Shown piece after piece: positions 46,329 through 54,331 of a stretch of DNA of 64,000 nucleotides. Source of the stretch: Variovorax sp. YR216 (GTDB taxonomy: Bacteria > Pseudomonadota > Gammaproteobacteria > Burkholderiales > Burkholderiaceae_C); contig NZ_FNRO01000002.1 of the NCBI RefSeq assembly GCF_900107745.1, positions 124,001 to 188,000 on the forward strand, in the 5' to 3' direction. The position numbers and the translations under genes are program-made. The notes beneath the pieces were generated by a model, which was given only the letters and a program-made list of their open reading frames with translations, was not told where the DNA came from and did no database searches. Position 1 is the stretch's first letter. Each line of letters opens with the position of its first letter.

Positions 46329-47471
46329 ATGAAAAAGCTTTCTTCTCTCCTCTGTGCATCGGCCATTGCCCTTGCAGCCACACAGGCCCTCGCGGCTGAT
46401 CTCAAGGTCGGCTTCATCAGCTCGCTTTCAGGGCCCGTCTCGGCGCTCGGCATTCCCTATGAGAAGGGCATCCGCGCCGCGATCGCCGAGCACCCGGTAC
46501 TGGCGGGCCACAAGGTCGAGCTCATCGTGCTCGACGATGCGTCGGACCCGACGACCGCCGGCCGCAATGCGCGCAAGCTGGTGACGGAAGACAAGGTCGA
46601 TGTGCTGATCGGCACCTCCGGCGTGCCGGGCGCGATGGCCATCGCTGCCGTTGCGCGCGAACTCAACACGCCACTGATTTCTCCCACGCCGGTGACGATC
46701 CCCGGCCCCGAAGGCGCATGGACCGTGACCGTGTCGCAGCCGTTCCCGCTGATGGTCTCGGCCGTGGTCGACAAGATGAAGCAGTCGGGCGTGAAGACGG
46801 TGGCCTTCATCGGCTTCTCCGACGCACTCGGCGATCTCGCCTACGACTCGCTGGTCAAGAGCGCCGAGACCGCCGGCATCAAGGTCGTCGCCAACGAGCG
46901 CTATGCGCGCAGCGATTCGTCCGTCGCCGGGCAGGTGCTGAAGATCATCTCGGCGCGGCCCGATGCGGTGTTTGCCGGCAACTCCGGCACGCCGGGCGCG
47001 CTGCCGTACCTCGCGCTCGCCGAGCGTGGCTACAAGGGCAGGATCTACGGCACCCACGGTTTGATCAATGCCGACTTCGTTCGCGTGGGCGGTGCGTCCA
47101 TCGAAGGCCTGGAGGTGCCGAGCGGCCCGGTGCTGGTGGCGGACCAATTGCCCGACAGCAACCCGATCAAGAAGGTGTCGATGAACTTCCGCGACGCCTA
47201 CAAGAAGGCGAACGGCTCGCTGCCGAACGATGCCTTCTCGTCCTACACCTACGACGCCTACCTGCTGCTGGCCGATGCCGCGTCGCGCGTGAAGGGCGAG
47301 CCCGGTACGCCGCAGTACCGCACCGCGCTGCGCGATGCGATCGTGAGCACCAAGGAGCTGGTCGGCACGCACGGCATCTACAACTTCAAGCCCGACGACC
47401 GCTATGGCTCCGACAAGCGCGCGGTCGTTATTGTGAAGAGCGAAAAGGGCCAGTGGAAACTGGTGCCCTGA
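46329..47471 (+). CDS. ABC transporter substrate-binding protein 2
   Basis: A 380-residue paralogue of the preceding gene. The signal peptide MKKLSSLLCASAIALAATQ ends near ALA-A, then ADLKVGFISSLSGPVSALG. The ligand loop differs from the first copy (PTPVTIPGPEGAWTVTVSQ against ANANLPGEEGAWMVTLPQ), so the ligand may differ. No strong ribosome-binding site is seen before its ATG. A second Rieske alpha gene follows at 27 bp. Confidence 0.88.
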   Translation: MKKLSSLLCASAIALAATQALAADLKVGFISSLSGPVSALGIPYEKGIRAAIAEHPVLAGHKVELIVLDDASDPTTAGRNARKLVTEDKVDVLIGTSGVPGAMAIAAVARELNTPLISPTPVTIPGPEGAWTVTVSQPFPLMVSAVVDKMKQSGVKTVAFIGFSDALGDLAYDSLVKSAETAGIKVVANERYARSDSSVAGQVLKIISARPDAVFAGNSGTPGALPYLALAERGYKGRIYGTHGLINADFVRVGGASIEGLEVPSGPVLVADQLPDSNPIKKVSMNFRDAYKKANGSLPNDAFSSYTYDAYLLLADAASRVKGEPGTPQYRTALRDAIVSTKELVGTHGIYNFKPDDRYGSDKRAVVIVKSEKGQWKLVP

Positions 47472-47498
47472 ACCTGACCTCACCGAGCAGGCCCGGCG

Positions 47499-48824
47499 AT
47501 GAGCAGCTACCGCAACAAGCCCGAAGCCATCCGCGCGCTGGTGCAGGACGATCGCGTGCACCGCGACATCTACCTGAGCGAAGAAATCTTCGCGCTGGAG
47601 CAGGAGCAGTTCTTCGCCAACACCTGGCTCTATGTCGGCCACGCCAGCCAGGTGCCGAACGCGGGCGACTTCTGGTCGCTCGACCTCGCGGGCCGGCCGG
47701 TGATGATGGTGCGGCAGGCCGACGGCCAGGTGCGTGTGCTCTACAACCGCTGCGCGCACAAGGGCGCGCGGCTCGTGTCGGACGAGTGCGGCAACGCCGG
47801 CAAGTTCTTCCGCTGTCCGTACCACGCCTGGACCTACAAGCTCGACGGCGCTCCGCTCGCGATCCCGCTGAAGAATGGCTATGAAGGCACGCGCCTCAAG
47901 GAATGCGAATCGGGCCAGGGCCTGAGCGAACTGAAGCACGTCGCGATCTACCGCGACTTCGTCTTTGCGCGCATCGCCGACGAAGGCCCTGAATTCCACG
48001 AATACTTCGGCGAAGTGCTCGGCGCGATCGACAACATGGTCGACCGCTCACCCGAAGGAAAGCTGACCGCGTCCGGCGGCGTGATGCGCAACATCATCCA
48101 TTGCAACTGGAAGATGTATCTGGAGAACATCAACGACACGGTGCATCCGATGTCGACGCACGAATCCGCCACGCAGGCCGCCGACGCACTCTGGCAGGGC
48201 CGCGCGGCCGATGAGCCCAAGCCGATGGCGATGGAGCAGATCCTGCCCTTCGGCTCCGGCTACGACTTCTTCGACAGGATGGGCGGCCGGGTGTTCGCCA
48301 ACGGGCACAGCGTGCTCGGGGTGAACTTCAGCATCCATTCGAACTACGCGCAGTTGCCGGACTACGAAGCGGCGATGCGCGAAGCGCACGGCGACGAGCG
48401 CGCGATGGAGATCCTCCAGCGCTCGCCACAGAACTCGGTCTTCTTCCCGAGCCTCTCGGTGAAGGGCTCGCCGCAGGCGATCCGCGTGATCCGGCCGCTT
48501 TCCGCCAACCGCACGCTGATCGAAGCCTGGGCCTTCCGCGCGGCGGGCGCGCCAGACCTGCTGTTCGAGCGCGCGATGAGCTACAACCGGCTCGTCTTCT
48601 CGCCGATGTCGATCGTTGCGCATGACGACGTGCACCTCTTCGAGAGCATTCAGGTCGGCCTGCACGCCGAAGGCAACGAGTGGGTGAGCCTGCATCGCAA
48701 CTTCGACGCGGGCGAGCTGTCGCAATCGTCGATCACCACGAACGGCACCAATGAGCTGCTGATGCGCAACCAGTTCCGCGCATGGGCGAAGTTCATGACG
48801 GCCGGGATGGAGTCGCAAGCATGA
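47499..48824 (+). CDS. Second Rieske dioxygenase alpha subunit
   Basis: A 441-residue paralogue of the IadD-like subunit, about half identical by eye. The Rieske site is RCAHKGAR ... RCPYHAW and the iron site ENINDTVHPMSTHES (Asp-x2-His-x4-His). It has a beta subunit but no reductase gene beside it, so it probably shares the one at 36436. Differences around the active site (IHCNWKMYLEN against MHQCNWKMFVEN) suggest another substrate, perhaps a different auxin or anthranilate; this is open. Confidence 0.88.
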   Translation: MSSYRNKPEAIRALVQDDRVHRDIYLSEEIFALEQEQFFANTWLYVGHASQVPNAGDFWSLDLAGRPVMMVRQADGQVRVLYNRCAHKGARLVSDECGNAGKFFRCPYHAWTYKLDGAPLAIPLKNGYEGTRLKECESGQGLSELKHVAIYRDFVFARIADEGPEFHEYFGEVLGAIDNMVDRSPEGKLTASGGVMRNIIHCNWKMYLENINDTVHPMSTHESATQAADALWQGRAADEPKPMAMEQILPFGSGYDFFDRMGGRVFANGHSVLGVNFSIHSNYAQLPDYEAAMREAHGDERAMEILQRSPQNSVFFPSLSVKGSPQAIRVIRPLSANRTLIEAWAFRAAGAPDLLFERAMSYNRLVFSPMSIVAHDDVHLFESIQVGLHAEGNEWVSLHRNFDAGELSQSSITTNGTNELLMRNQFRAWAKFMTAGMESQA

Positions 48825-49291
48825 CCGATCCGCGCGACTTCATCGCCGAAGAGGCGGCGCTGCTCGATGCCGGCCGCTTCGACGAATGGCTTGCGCTCTT
48901 CGCCGAGGACGGCCGCTACTGGGTGCCGCTGCTCGGCGCGGCGCAGGCCGATCCGCACTCGCACAACTCCATCGCCTACGAAGACCGCCTGCTGCTCCAA
49001 CTGCGCATCGACCGGCTCAAGAACCCGCGCGCGCATTCGCAGCATCCTGCGAGCCACTGCCAGCATGTGTTGCAGCGCTCCGTCATCGAGCGCGAAGACT
49101 CGGCGACCGGCGAGGTCGACCTGCGCACCCCTTTCGTCTATGTCGAGGCGCGCGGCGACGAGCAGGTGATGCTCGCCGGCACCTACCGGCATCGACTCGT
49201 ACGCGACGCGGCCGGCTGGTCCATCCGCCAGAAGCGCGTCGATCTTCTCAATGCCGCGCGCGCGTTGCCGGCCATCCAGTTGTTCATCTGA
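48821..49291 (+). CDS. Second Rieske dioxygenase beta subunit
   Basis: A 156-residue small subunit with LLDAGRFDEWLALFAEDGRYWVP, YEDRLLLQLRIDRLKNPRAH and the ending ALPAIQLFI, matching the first beta subunit. It overlaps the alpha gene by four bases (ATGA) and is 41 bp before the third binding protein. Confidence 0.88.
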   Translation: MTDPRDFIAEEAALLDAGRFDEWLALFAEDGRYWVPLLGAAQADPHSHNSIAYEDRLLLQLRIDRLKNPRAHSQHPASHCQHVLQRSVIEREDSATGEVDLRTPFVYVEARGDEQVMLAGTYRHRLVRDAAGWSIRQKRVDLLNAARALPAIQLFI

Positions 49292-49332
49292 GCAATTCGC
49301 TCACCCATCCCCACCCCACCAGGAGTCACGAC

Positions 49333-50490
49333 ATGAAGAGCTTGATGCAGACCTTGACGCGCACCGCGCTGGCAGCCGCGATGGGCGCCGGCCTCGCGAT
49401 GACGGCATTCGCGGCCGATCTCAAGGTCGGCCTGAGCGTTTCGCTTTCCGGCCCCAACTCGTCGCTCGGCGTGCCGTATGCCAAGGGCATGCAGGCGGCG
49501 CTCGCGTACAAGCCGGAAGTCAACGGCCGCAAGATCCAGCTCATCGTGCTCGACGACGGCTCGGACCCGACGACCGCCGGCCGCAACGCGCGCAAGCTGG
49601 TGGAAGAAGACAAGGTCGACGTGTTGATGGGCACCTCGGGCGTGCCCGCTGCGATCGCGATGGCGCAGGTCGGCCGCGATGCCAAGGTGCCGATGATCGG
49701 CCTCACGCCGATCCAGCTCGACCCGGCGGAAAATGCATGGGTCTTCACCGTCGCGCAGCCCACGCAGCTCATGATCGACGCGGTCGTCCAGCGCATGAAG
49801 AAGGACGGCGTGAAGACGGTCGGCTACATCGGCTTCTCCGATGCGTGGGGCGATCTCGTCTACAACGCACTGATGAAGTCCGCGCCCGAGGCCGGCATCA
49901 AGGTGCTGGGCAACGAGCGCTATGCGCGCGCCGATGCGTCGGTGACCGGCCAGATCCTCAAGCTGCTCGCGATGAAGCCCGATGCGGTGATGACCGGCGG
50001 CGCCGGCACGCCGGGCGCGCTGCCCTTCCTGGCGCTCAACGAGCGCGGCTTCAAGGGACCGGTGTACGGCCAGCACGGCCTGATCAACCCCGACTTCGTG
50101 CGCGTGGTCGGTGCGGCAGGGCAGGGCGCGCTGATGCCGACCGGCCCGGTGATCGTCGCCGAGCAGCTCCCGGCCGAGTACCCGACCAAGAAGATCGCGA
50201 TGGACTTCCGCGCCATCTTCCAGAAGGTCAACAACGCGCCGACCAGCGACGCCTTCTCGGCCTATTCGTTCGACGGCTGGCTGGTGTTCACCGATGCCGC
50301 CGCGCGCGCCAAGGGCGAGCCGGGCACGCCGGAGTTCCGCCAGTCGCTGCGCGATGCAATCGCGAGCACGAAGGAAGTTGTTGGCACGCACGGCGTCTAC
50401 AACTTCAAGCCCGGCAACCTGTACGGCGTCGACGAGCGCGCTCGCGTGATCGTGAAGCTCGACAACGGCCAATGGAAATTGGCCCCCTGA
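49333..50490 (+). CDS. ABC transporter substrate-binding protein 3
   Basis: A 385-residue third paralogue with signal peptide MKSLMQTLTRTALAAAMGAG and mature start ADLKVGLSVSLSGPNSSLG. The loop TPIQLDPAENAWVFTVAQP differs again from the other two. An AGGAG site precedes the ATG. It is directly before the permease genes and is the copy placed like a normal Liv-type binding protein. Confidence 0.88.
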   Translation: MKSLMQTLTRTALAAAMGAGLAMTAFAADLKVGLSVSLSGPNSSLGVPYAKGMQAALAYKPEVNGRKIQLIVLDDGSDPTTAGRNARKLVEEDKVDVLMGTSGVPAAIAMAQVGRDAKVPMIGLTPIQLDPAENAWVFTVAQPTQLMIDAVVQRMKKDGVKTVGYIGFSDAWGDLVYNALMKSAPEAGIKVLGNERYARADASVTGQILKLLAMKPDAVMTGGAGTPGALPFLALNERGFKGPVYGQHGLINPDFVRVVGAAGQGALMPTGPVIVAEQLPAEYPTKKIAMDFRAIFQKVNNAPTSDAFSAYSFDGWLVFTDAAARAKGEPGTPEFRQSLRDAIASTKEVVGTHGVYNFKPGNLYGVDERARVIVKLDNGQWKLAP

Positions 50491-50539
50491 CCGTGTGATC
50501 GCGCGCTCGATACGAAGACACCACTGAGAGGACTTTTCA

Positions 50540-51595
50540 ATGACATGGGACGTGGCGCTCATCCTGGGCATCGACGGGCTCGCCAATGGCGCGGTCTATC
50601 TGCTCGCCGGGCTGGGGCTGGTACTGATCTTTTCCGTCACGCGGGTGGTGTTCGTGCCGTTCGGCGATATCGCTGCCTTCGCGGCGCTGACGCTGGCGGC
50701 CTTCGAAACCAACCGCCTTCCGCCGACCATCGGCCTGGTCGCTGTGCTGGCCGCCATTGCAACGCTGACTGAAATCGGCAGCCTCATCCGAAAGGGCGAA
50801 GCGGCCGCGATTCCGAAGGCGGTCCTTGCCTGGGGTGTCCTTCCGCTGGTGCCTTGCGCGCTGGCCTGGGCCGCATCGCGCGCCGGTGCGCCTGCTGCGG
50901 TGCAAATCGCCGTGACGGTGCTGCTCGTGGTCCCGATCGGGCCGCTCTTGGCGCGCATCGTGTTCCAGCCGATCGCGGATGCCTCGGTGCTGGTGCTGCT
51001 GATCGTGTCGCTTGCGCTGCACTTCCTGCTGTCGGGCCTCGGCCTGCTGTTCTTCGGGCCGGAAGGCTCGCGCACCCAGCCGCTGGCAAGCGGCACCATC
51101 CCTCTTGGCGAAGGGTTCACGGTGAGTGGGCAGATCGTGCTGATGGTGGCCTCGGCCATCGTGCTGAGCGGCCTGTTCTTCCTGGTGTTCGAACGCACCG
51201 TGGCCGGCAAGGCATTGCGCGCGACCGCGGTCAATCGCGTTGGTGCGCGGCTGGTCGGCATCCGGCCGGCGCGCACCGCGTTGCTGGCCTATGGCAGCGC
51301 TTCGCTGCTGGCCGGGCTCATCGGCGTGCTGATCGCGCCGGTGACCACGATGTATTACGACTCGGGCTTCATCATCGGCCTGAAGGCCTTCGTGGCCGCG
51401 ATCATCGGCGGCCTCGTGAGCTACCCGATGACGGCGGTCGGCGCGCTCGCGGTGGGCGTGGTCGAGAGCTTCGCGTCGTTCTGGAGCGGCGCGTTGAAGG
51501 ACGTGATCGTGTTCAGCTTGCTGATCCCGGTGCTGATGCTGAGGTCGTTCCTCAGCGTGCACTCCGAAGAGGAAGAAGACGAGGTGGAGCAATGA
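50540..51595 (+). CDS. Branched-chain-type ABC permease (LivH-like)
   Basis: A 351-residue inner-membrane permease with LILGIDGLANGAVYLLAGLGL at the start, about nine hydrophobic segments, and the LivH coupling segment NRVGARLVGIRPARTALLAYG. It ends in an acidic tail (EEEEDEVEQ). It works with the LivM-LivG fusion encoded next (ATGA overlap). Confidence 0.88.
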   Translation: MTWDVALILGIDGLANGAVYLLAGLGLVLIFSVTRVVFVPFGDIAAFAALTLAAFETNRLPPTIGLVAVLAAIATLTEIGSLIRKGEAAAIPKAVLAWGVLPLVPCALAWAASRAGAPAAVQIAVTVLLVVPIGPLLARIVFQPIADASVLVLLIVSLALHFLLSGLGLLFFGPEGSRTQPLASGTIPLGEGFTVSGQIVLMVASAIVLSGLFFLVFERTVAGKALRATAVNRVGARLVGIRPARTALLAYGSASLLAGLIGVLIAPVTTMYYDSGFIIGLKAFVAAIIGGLVSYPMTAVGALAVGVVESFASFWSGALKDVIVFSLLIPVLMLRSFLSVHSEEEEDEVEQ

Positions 51596-53517
51596 GCCGC
51601 ACGGCCGCCCCGAAGGCGAATCCCGAAGCGCTGCTGCGCGAGGGTGTTTCAATGAACCGGACCATTGGAAGACAGGACGAGGCGGCGCTGGCGCTGGGCG
51701 CGAAGGCGGCCGTGTCGCGCGCCGCCGTGGCCAAGGGCGGCGGGCTGGCCTCGCGCAGGCTCTGGATCGGCGTGCTGGTCGTCGCACTCGCGCTCGCGCC
51801 GATGGTGGCGGGCAACTTCACCGTCTCGCTGCTCAACGACATCGGCATCGGTGCGCTGGTCGCGCTGGGGCTGGTGCTGCTGACCGGCATCGGCGGCGCG
51901 ACCTCCTTCGGGCAGGCGGCCTTCGTCGGCATCGCGGCCTATGCCTCGGCCTGGCTCACCACGACGCAGGGCATGTCGCCGTGGATCGGACTGGTGTTCG
52001 CGCTGGCGCTCACCGGCCTTTCCGCGCTCGCGATCGGCCTGCTCACGCTGCGGCTGGGCGGGCACTTCCTGCCGCTCTCGACCATCGCGTGGGGGTTGTC
52101 GATCGCCATGCTGTTCGGCAATGTCGATGCGCTGGGCCGTCACACGGGCCTGTCGAACATTCCGCCGCTGTCGATCGCCGGGGCCTCGCTGGCCGATCCG
52201 CGGGCGATCTACTACCTGATCTGGGTGATCGTCGGGCTGGCCTTCCTGTTCAGCAGCAACCTGCTGCAGTCGCGGCCCGGCCGTGCGATCCGCAGCCTGC
52301 GCGGCGGCTCGATCCTGCTGGCGAGCGTCGGCGAAGACGCGTACCGCGTGCGTCTTTCGCTGTTCGTCACCGCGGCGCTCTACGCCGGCCTCGCGGGTTG
52401 GCTGTATGCGCACATGAACCGCTTCGTGAGCCCGTCGCCCTTCGATGTGCGCGCGAGTATCGAGTACCTGCTGATGGCGGTTGCCGGCGGCCTCGGGCAA
52501 CTTGCTGGCGCACTGGTGGGTGCGGCCCTCGTGCTGGTGATGAAGAACGCGCTGCAGGACGTGCTGCCGCTGCTCACGCAGCGCGCCGGGCAGCTCGAGG
52601 CAGTGGCTTTCGCGACGCTTTTCATCCTGCTGCTGCACTTTGCGCGCGGCGGCCTGATGGGCTTCGTGCGGCGCTTCACGCGCGGTCGCTTCGCTGCGCC
52701 GACGCGCGAGGCATCAGGCCCGGTCGAGCCGCTGCCGCATCGGACCCTGCCTGAACGCGGCACGCCGATCCTGTCGGTGAACGGTGTGGTCAAGCGCTTC
52801 GGTGGCCTGGTCGCGGTCAACGAGGTGAGCTTCGACGTCAATGCCGGCGAGATCCTCGGCCTGATCGGTCCGAACGGCGCGGGCAAGTCGACCATGTTCA
52901 ACCTGCTGACCTGCACGCTGCCCATGACGGCCGGGCAGGTGCGCTTCCTGGGCCACGACATCGCGGGCATGCCGCAGCGCAAGGTGGCGCGGCTGGGCCT
53001 CGCGCGCACCTTCCAGCATGTGAAGCTGCGGCCGCACATGACGCTGCTCGACAACGTCGCGCTCGGCGCGCATTCGCGGACCGGCTCGGGCTTGCTCAAG
53101 GCGGGCCTGCGGCTGGATCGCGTGGAGGAACAGCAGATCCTGCAAGAGGCACAGCGCCAACTCGACCGCATCGGCCTCGGCGATCGTGCGCACGAGCTTG
53201 CGGGCAGTCTGCCGCTGGGCACCCAGCGCATCCTGGAAATCGCCCGAGCGCTCGCGGCCGACCCGGTGCTGCTGGTGCTCGACGAACCGGCGGCGGGCCT
53301 CCGACGCAAGGAAAAGATGGCGCTCGGCGACCTGCTGCGCAAGCTGCGCGAGGAGGGCGTGACCATCCTCATCGTCGAGCACGACATGGACTTCGTGATG
53401 AAACTCGTGGATCGGTTGGTGGTGATGAACTTCGGCTCCAAGCTGGTGGAAGGCGTGCCGGCCGCGGTGCGCGCCGACGAGCGCGTGCAGGCTGCGTACC
53501 TCGGGAGCGTCGTATGA
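51592..53517 (+). CDS. LivM-LivG type permease-ATPase fusion
   Basis: A 641-residue fusion. Residues about 58-360 are a LivM-like permease (LTGIGGATSFGQAAFVGIAAYASAW); residues about 390-641 are a LivG-like ATPase with IGPNGAGKST (Walker A), LGLARTFQHVKL, the signature SLPLGTQRILEIARAL in place of LSxGQ, and VLLVLDEPAAGLR (Walker B). The join is a continuous frame with no sign of frameshift. A LivF-type ATPase follows, giving a complete importer. Confidence 0.88.
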   Translation: MSRTAAPKANPEALLREGVSMNRTIGRQDEAALALGAKAAVSRAAVAKGGGLASRRLWIGVLVVALALAPMVAGNFTVSLLNDIGIGALVALGLVLLTGIGGATSFGQAAFVGIAAYASAWLTTTQGMSPWIGLVFALALTGLSALAIGLLTLRLGGHFLPLSTIAWGLSIAMLFGNVDALGRHTGLSNIPPLSIAGASLADPRAIYYLIWVIVGLAFLFSSNLLQSRPGRAIRSLRGGSILLASVGEDAYRVRLSLFVTAALYAGLAGWLYAHMNRFVSPSPFDVRASIEYLLMAVAGGLGQLAGALVGAALVLVMKNALQDVLPLLTQRAGQLEAVAFATLFILLLHFARGGLMGFVRRFTRGRFAAPTREASGPVEPLPHRTLPERGTPILSVNGVVKRFGGLVAVNEVSFDVNAGEILGLIGPNGAGKSTMFNLLTCTLPMTAGQVRFLGHDIAGMPQRKVARLGLARTFQHVKLRPHMTLLDNVALGAHSRTGSGLLKAGLRLDRVEEQQILQEAQRQLDRIGLGDRAHELAGSLPLGTQRILEIARALAADPVLLVLDEPAAGLRRKEKMALGDLLRKLREEGVTILIVEHDMDFVMKLVDRLVVMNFGSKLVEGVPAAVRADERVQAAYLGSVV

Positions 53518-53520
53518 GCG

Positions 53521-53597
53521 CCGCACGGCCGCCCGAAGGCGCGGGCCCCCTGGAAGGGGGTGGAGAAGTACACGAAGTGACAAGCCTGGGGGTGAAT
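53521..53597 (-). repeat. Variant copy of the intergenic repeat, copy F
   Basis: Inverted; on the minus strand CACCCCCAGGCTTG, CACTTCGTGT and the CCCCCTTCCAGGGGG hairpin match the family, but the right half is replaced by a different stem (GCCGCCCGAAGGCG type). Its outer end, CCTGGGGGTGA on the plus strand, lies just before the LivF start. Confidence 0.75.
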
Positions 53598-53599
53598 CA

Positions 53600-54331
53600 A
53601 TGACCGCAATGCTGGAAATTGGCGACCTGCATGTGTCCTACGGTCAGGTCGATGCAGTGCGCGGCGTGTCGCTCAAGCTGGACAAGGGGCAGATCATTTC
53701 CGTGATCGGCCCGAACGGCGCGGGCAAGACCACGCTGCTGGCTGCCGCGATGGGCCTGCTGCCGTGCAAGGGCGTGCTGCGCTTCGAAGGCGAGGATCTT
53801 CACGGTCTCGACGTCGAAGCGCGCGTGGAACGCGGCCTGTGCCTCGTGCCCGAGAAGCGCGAGCTCTTCGGTGAACTGAGCGTGCTGGACAACCTCCAGC
53901 TGGGCGCCTTCTCGAAGCGCCTGAAGAGCGATGCGCTGAAGCGCCGCCTGCAGTTCGTCTACGACCGCTTCCCGCGCCTGGCCGAGCGCCGCACGCAGCG
54001 CGCCGACACCCTCTCGGGCGGCGAGCGCCAGATGCTCGCGGTCGGCCGCGCGCTGATGTCCGAGCCGCGCCTGCTGATGCTCGACGAGCCCAGCCTGGGC
54101 CTGGCCCCGCTGATCGTGCGCGACATCCTCACCATCGTGCGCAAGCTGCGCGACGACGGCGTCTCGATCCTGCTGGTCGAGCAGAACGCGCGCGCGGCGC
54201 TCGAAAGCTCCGACCACGGCTACGTGCTCGAAACCGGCGAGATCGCGCTGTCCGGGCCATCGGCGCAACTGGAGAGCGACCCCCGCGTGCAGGCCACCTA
54301 CCTGGGTGGAGGCACCCACGATGACGATTGA
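53600..54331 (+). CDS. LivF-type ABC transporter ATPase
   Basis: A 243-residue ATPase with VIGPNGAGKTTLLAA (Walker A), DTLSGGERQMLAVGRAL (signature) and RLLMLDEPSLGLAP (Walker B), and the LivF-like PEKRELFGELSVLDNL. It completes the importer. It overlaps the following ligase gene by 11 bases. Confidence 0.9.
   Translation: MTAMLEIGDLHVSYGQVDAVRGVSLKLDKGQIISVIGPNGAGKTTLLAAAMGLLPCKGVLRFEGEDLHGLDVEARVERGLCLVPEKRELFGELSVLDNLQLGAFSKRLKSDALKRRLQFVYDRFPRLAERRTQRADTLSGGERQMLAVGRALMSEPRLLMLDEPSLGLAPLIVRDILTIVRKLRDDGVSILLVEQNARAALESSDHGYVLETGEIALSGPSAQLESDPRVQATYLGGGTHDDD

Noticed and set aside
50854..53517. Frameshift or lost stop between LivM and LivG
   Set aside because: The linker is in frame, both domains are complete, and such fusions occur in other importers, so an error is not needed.
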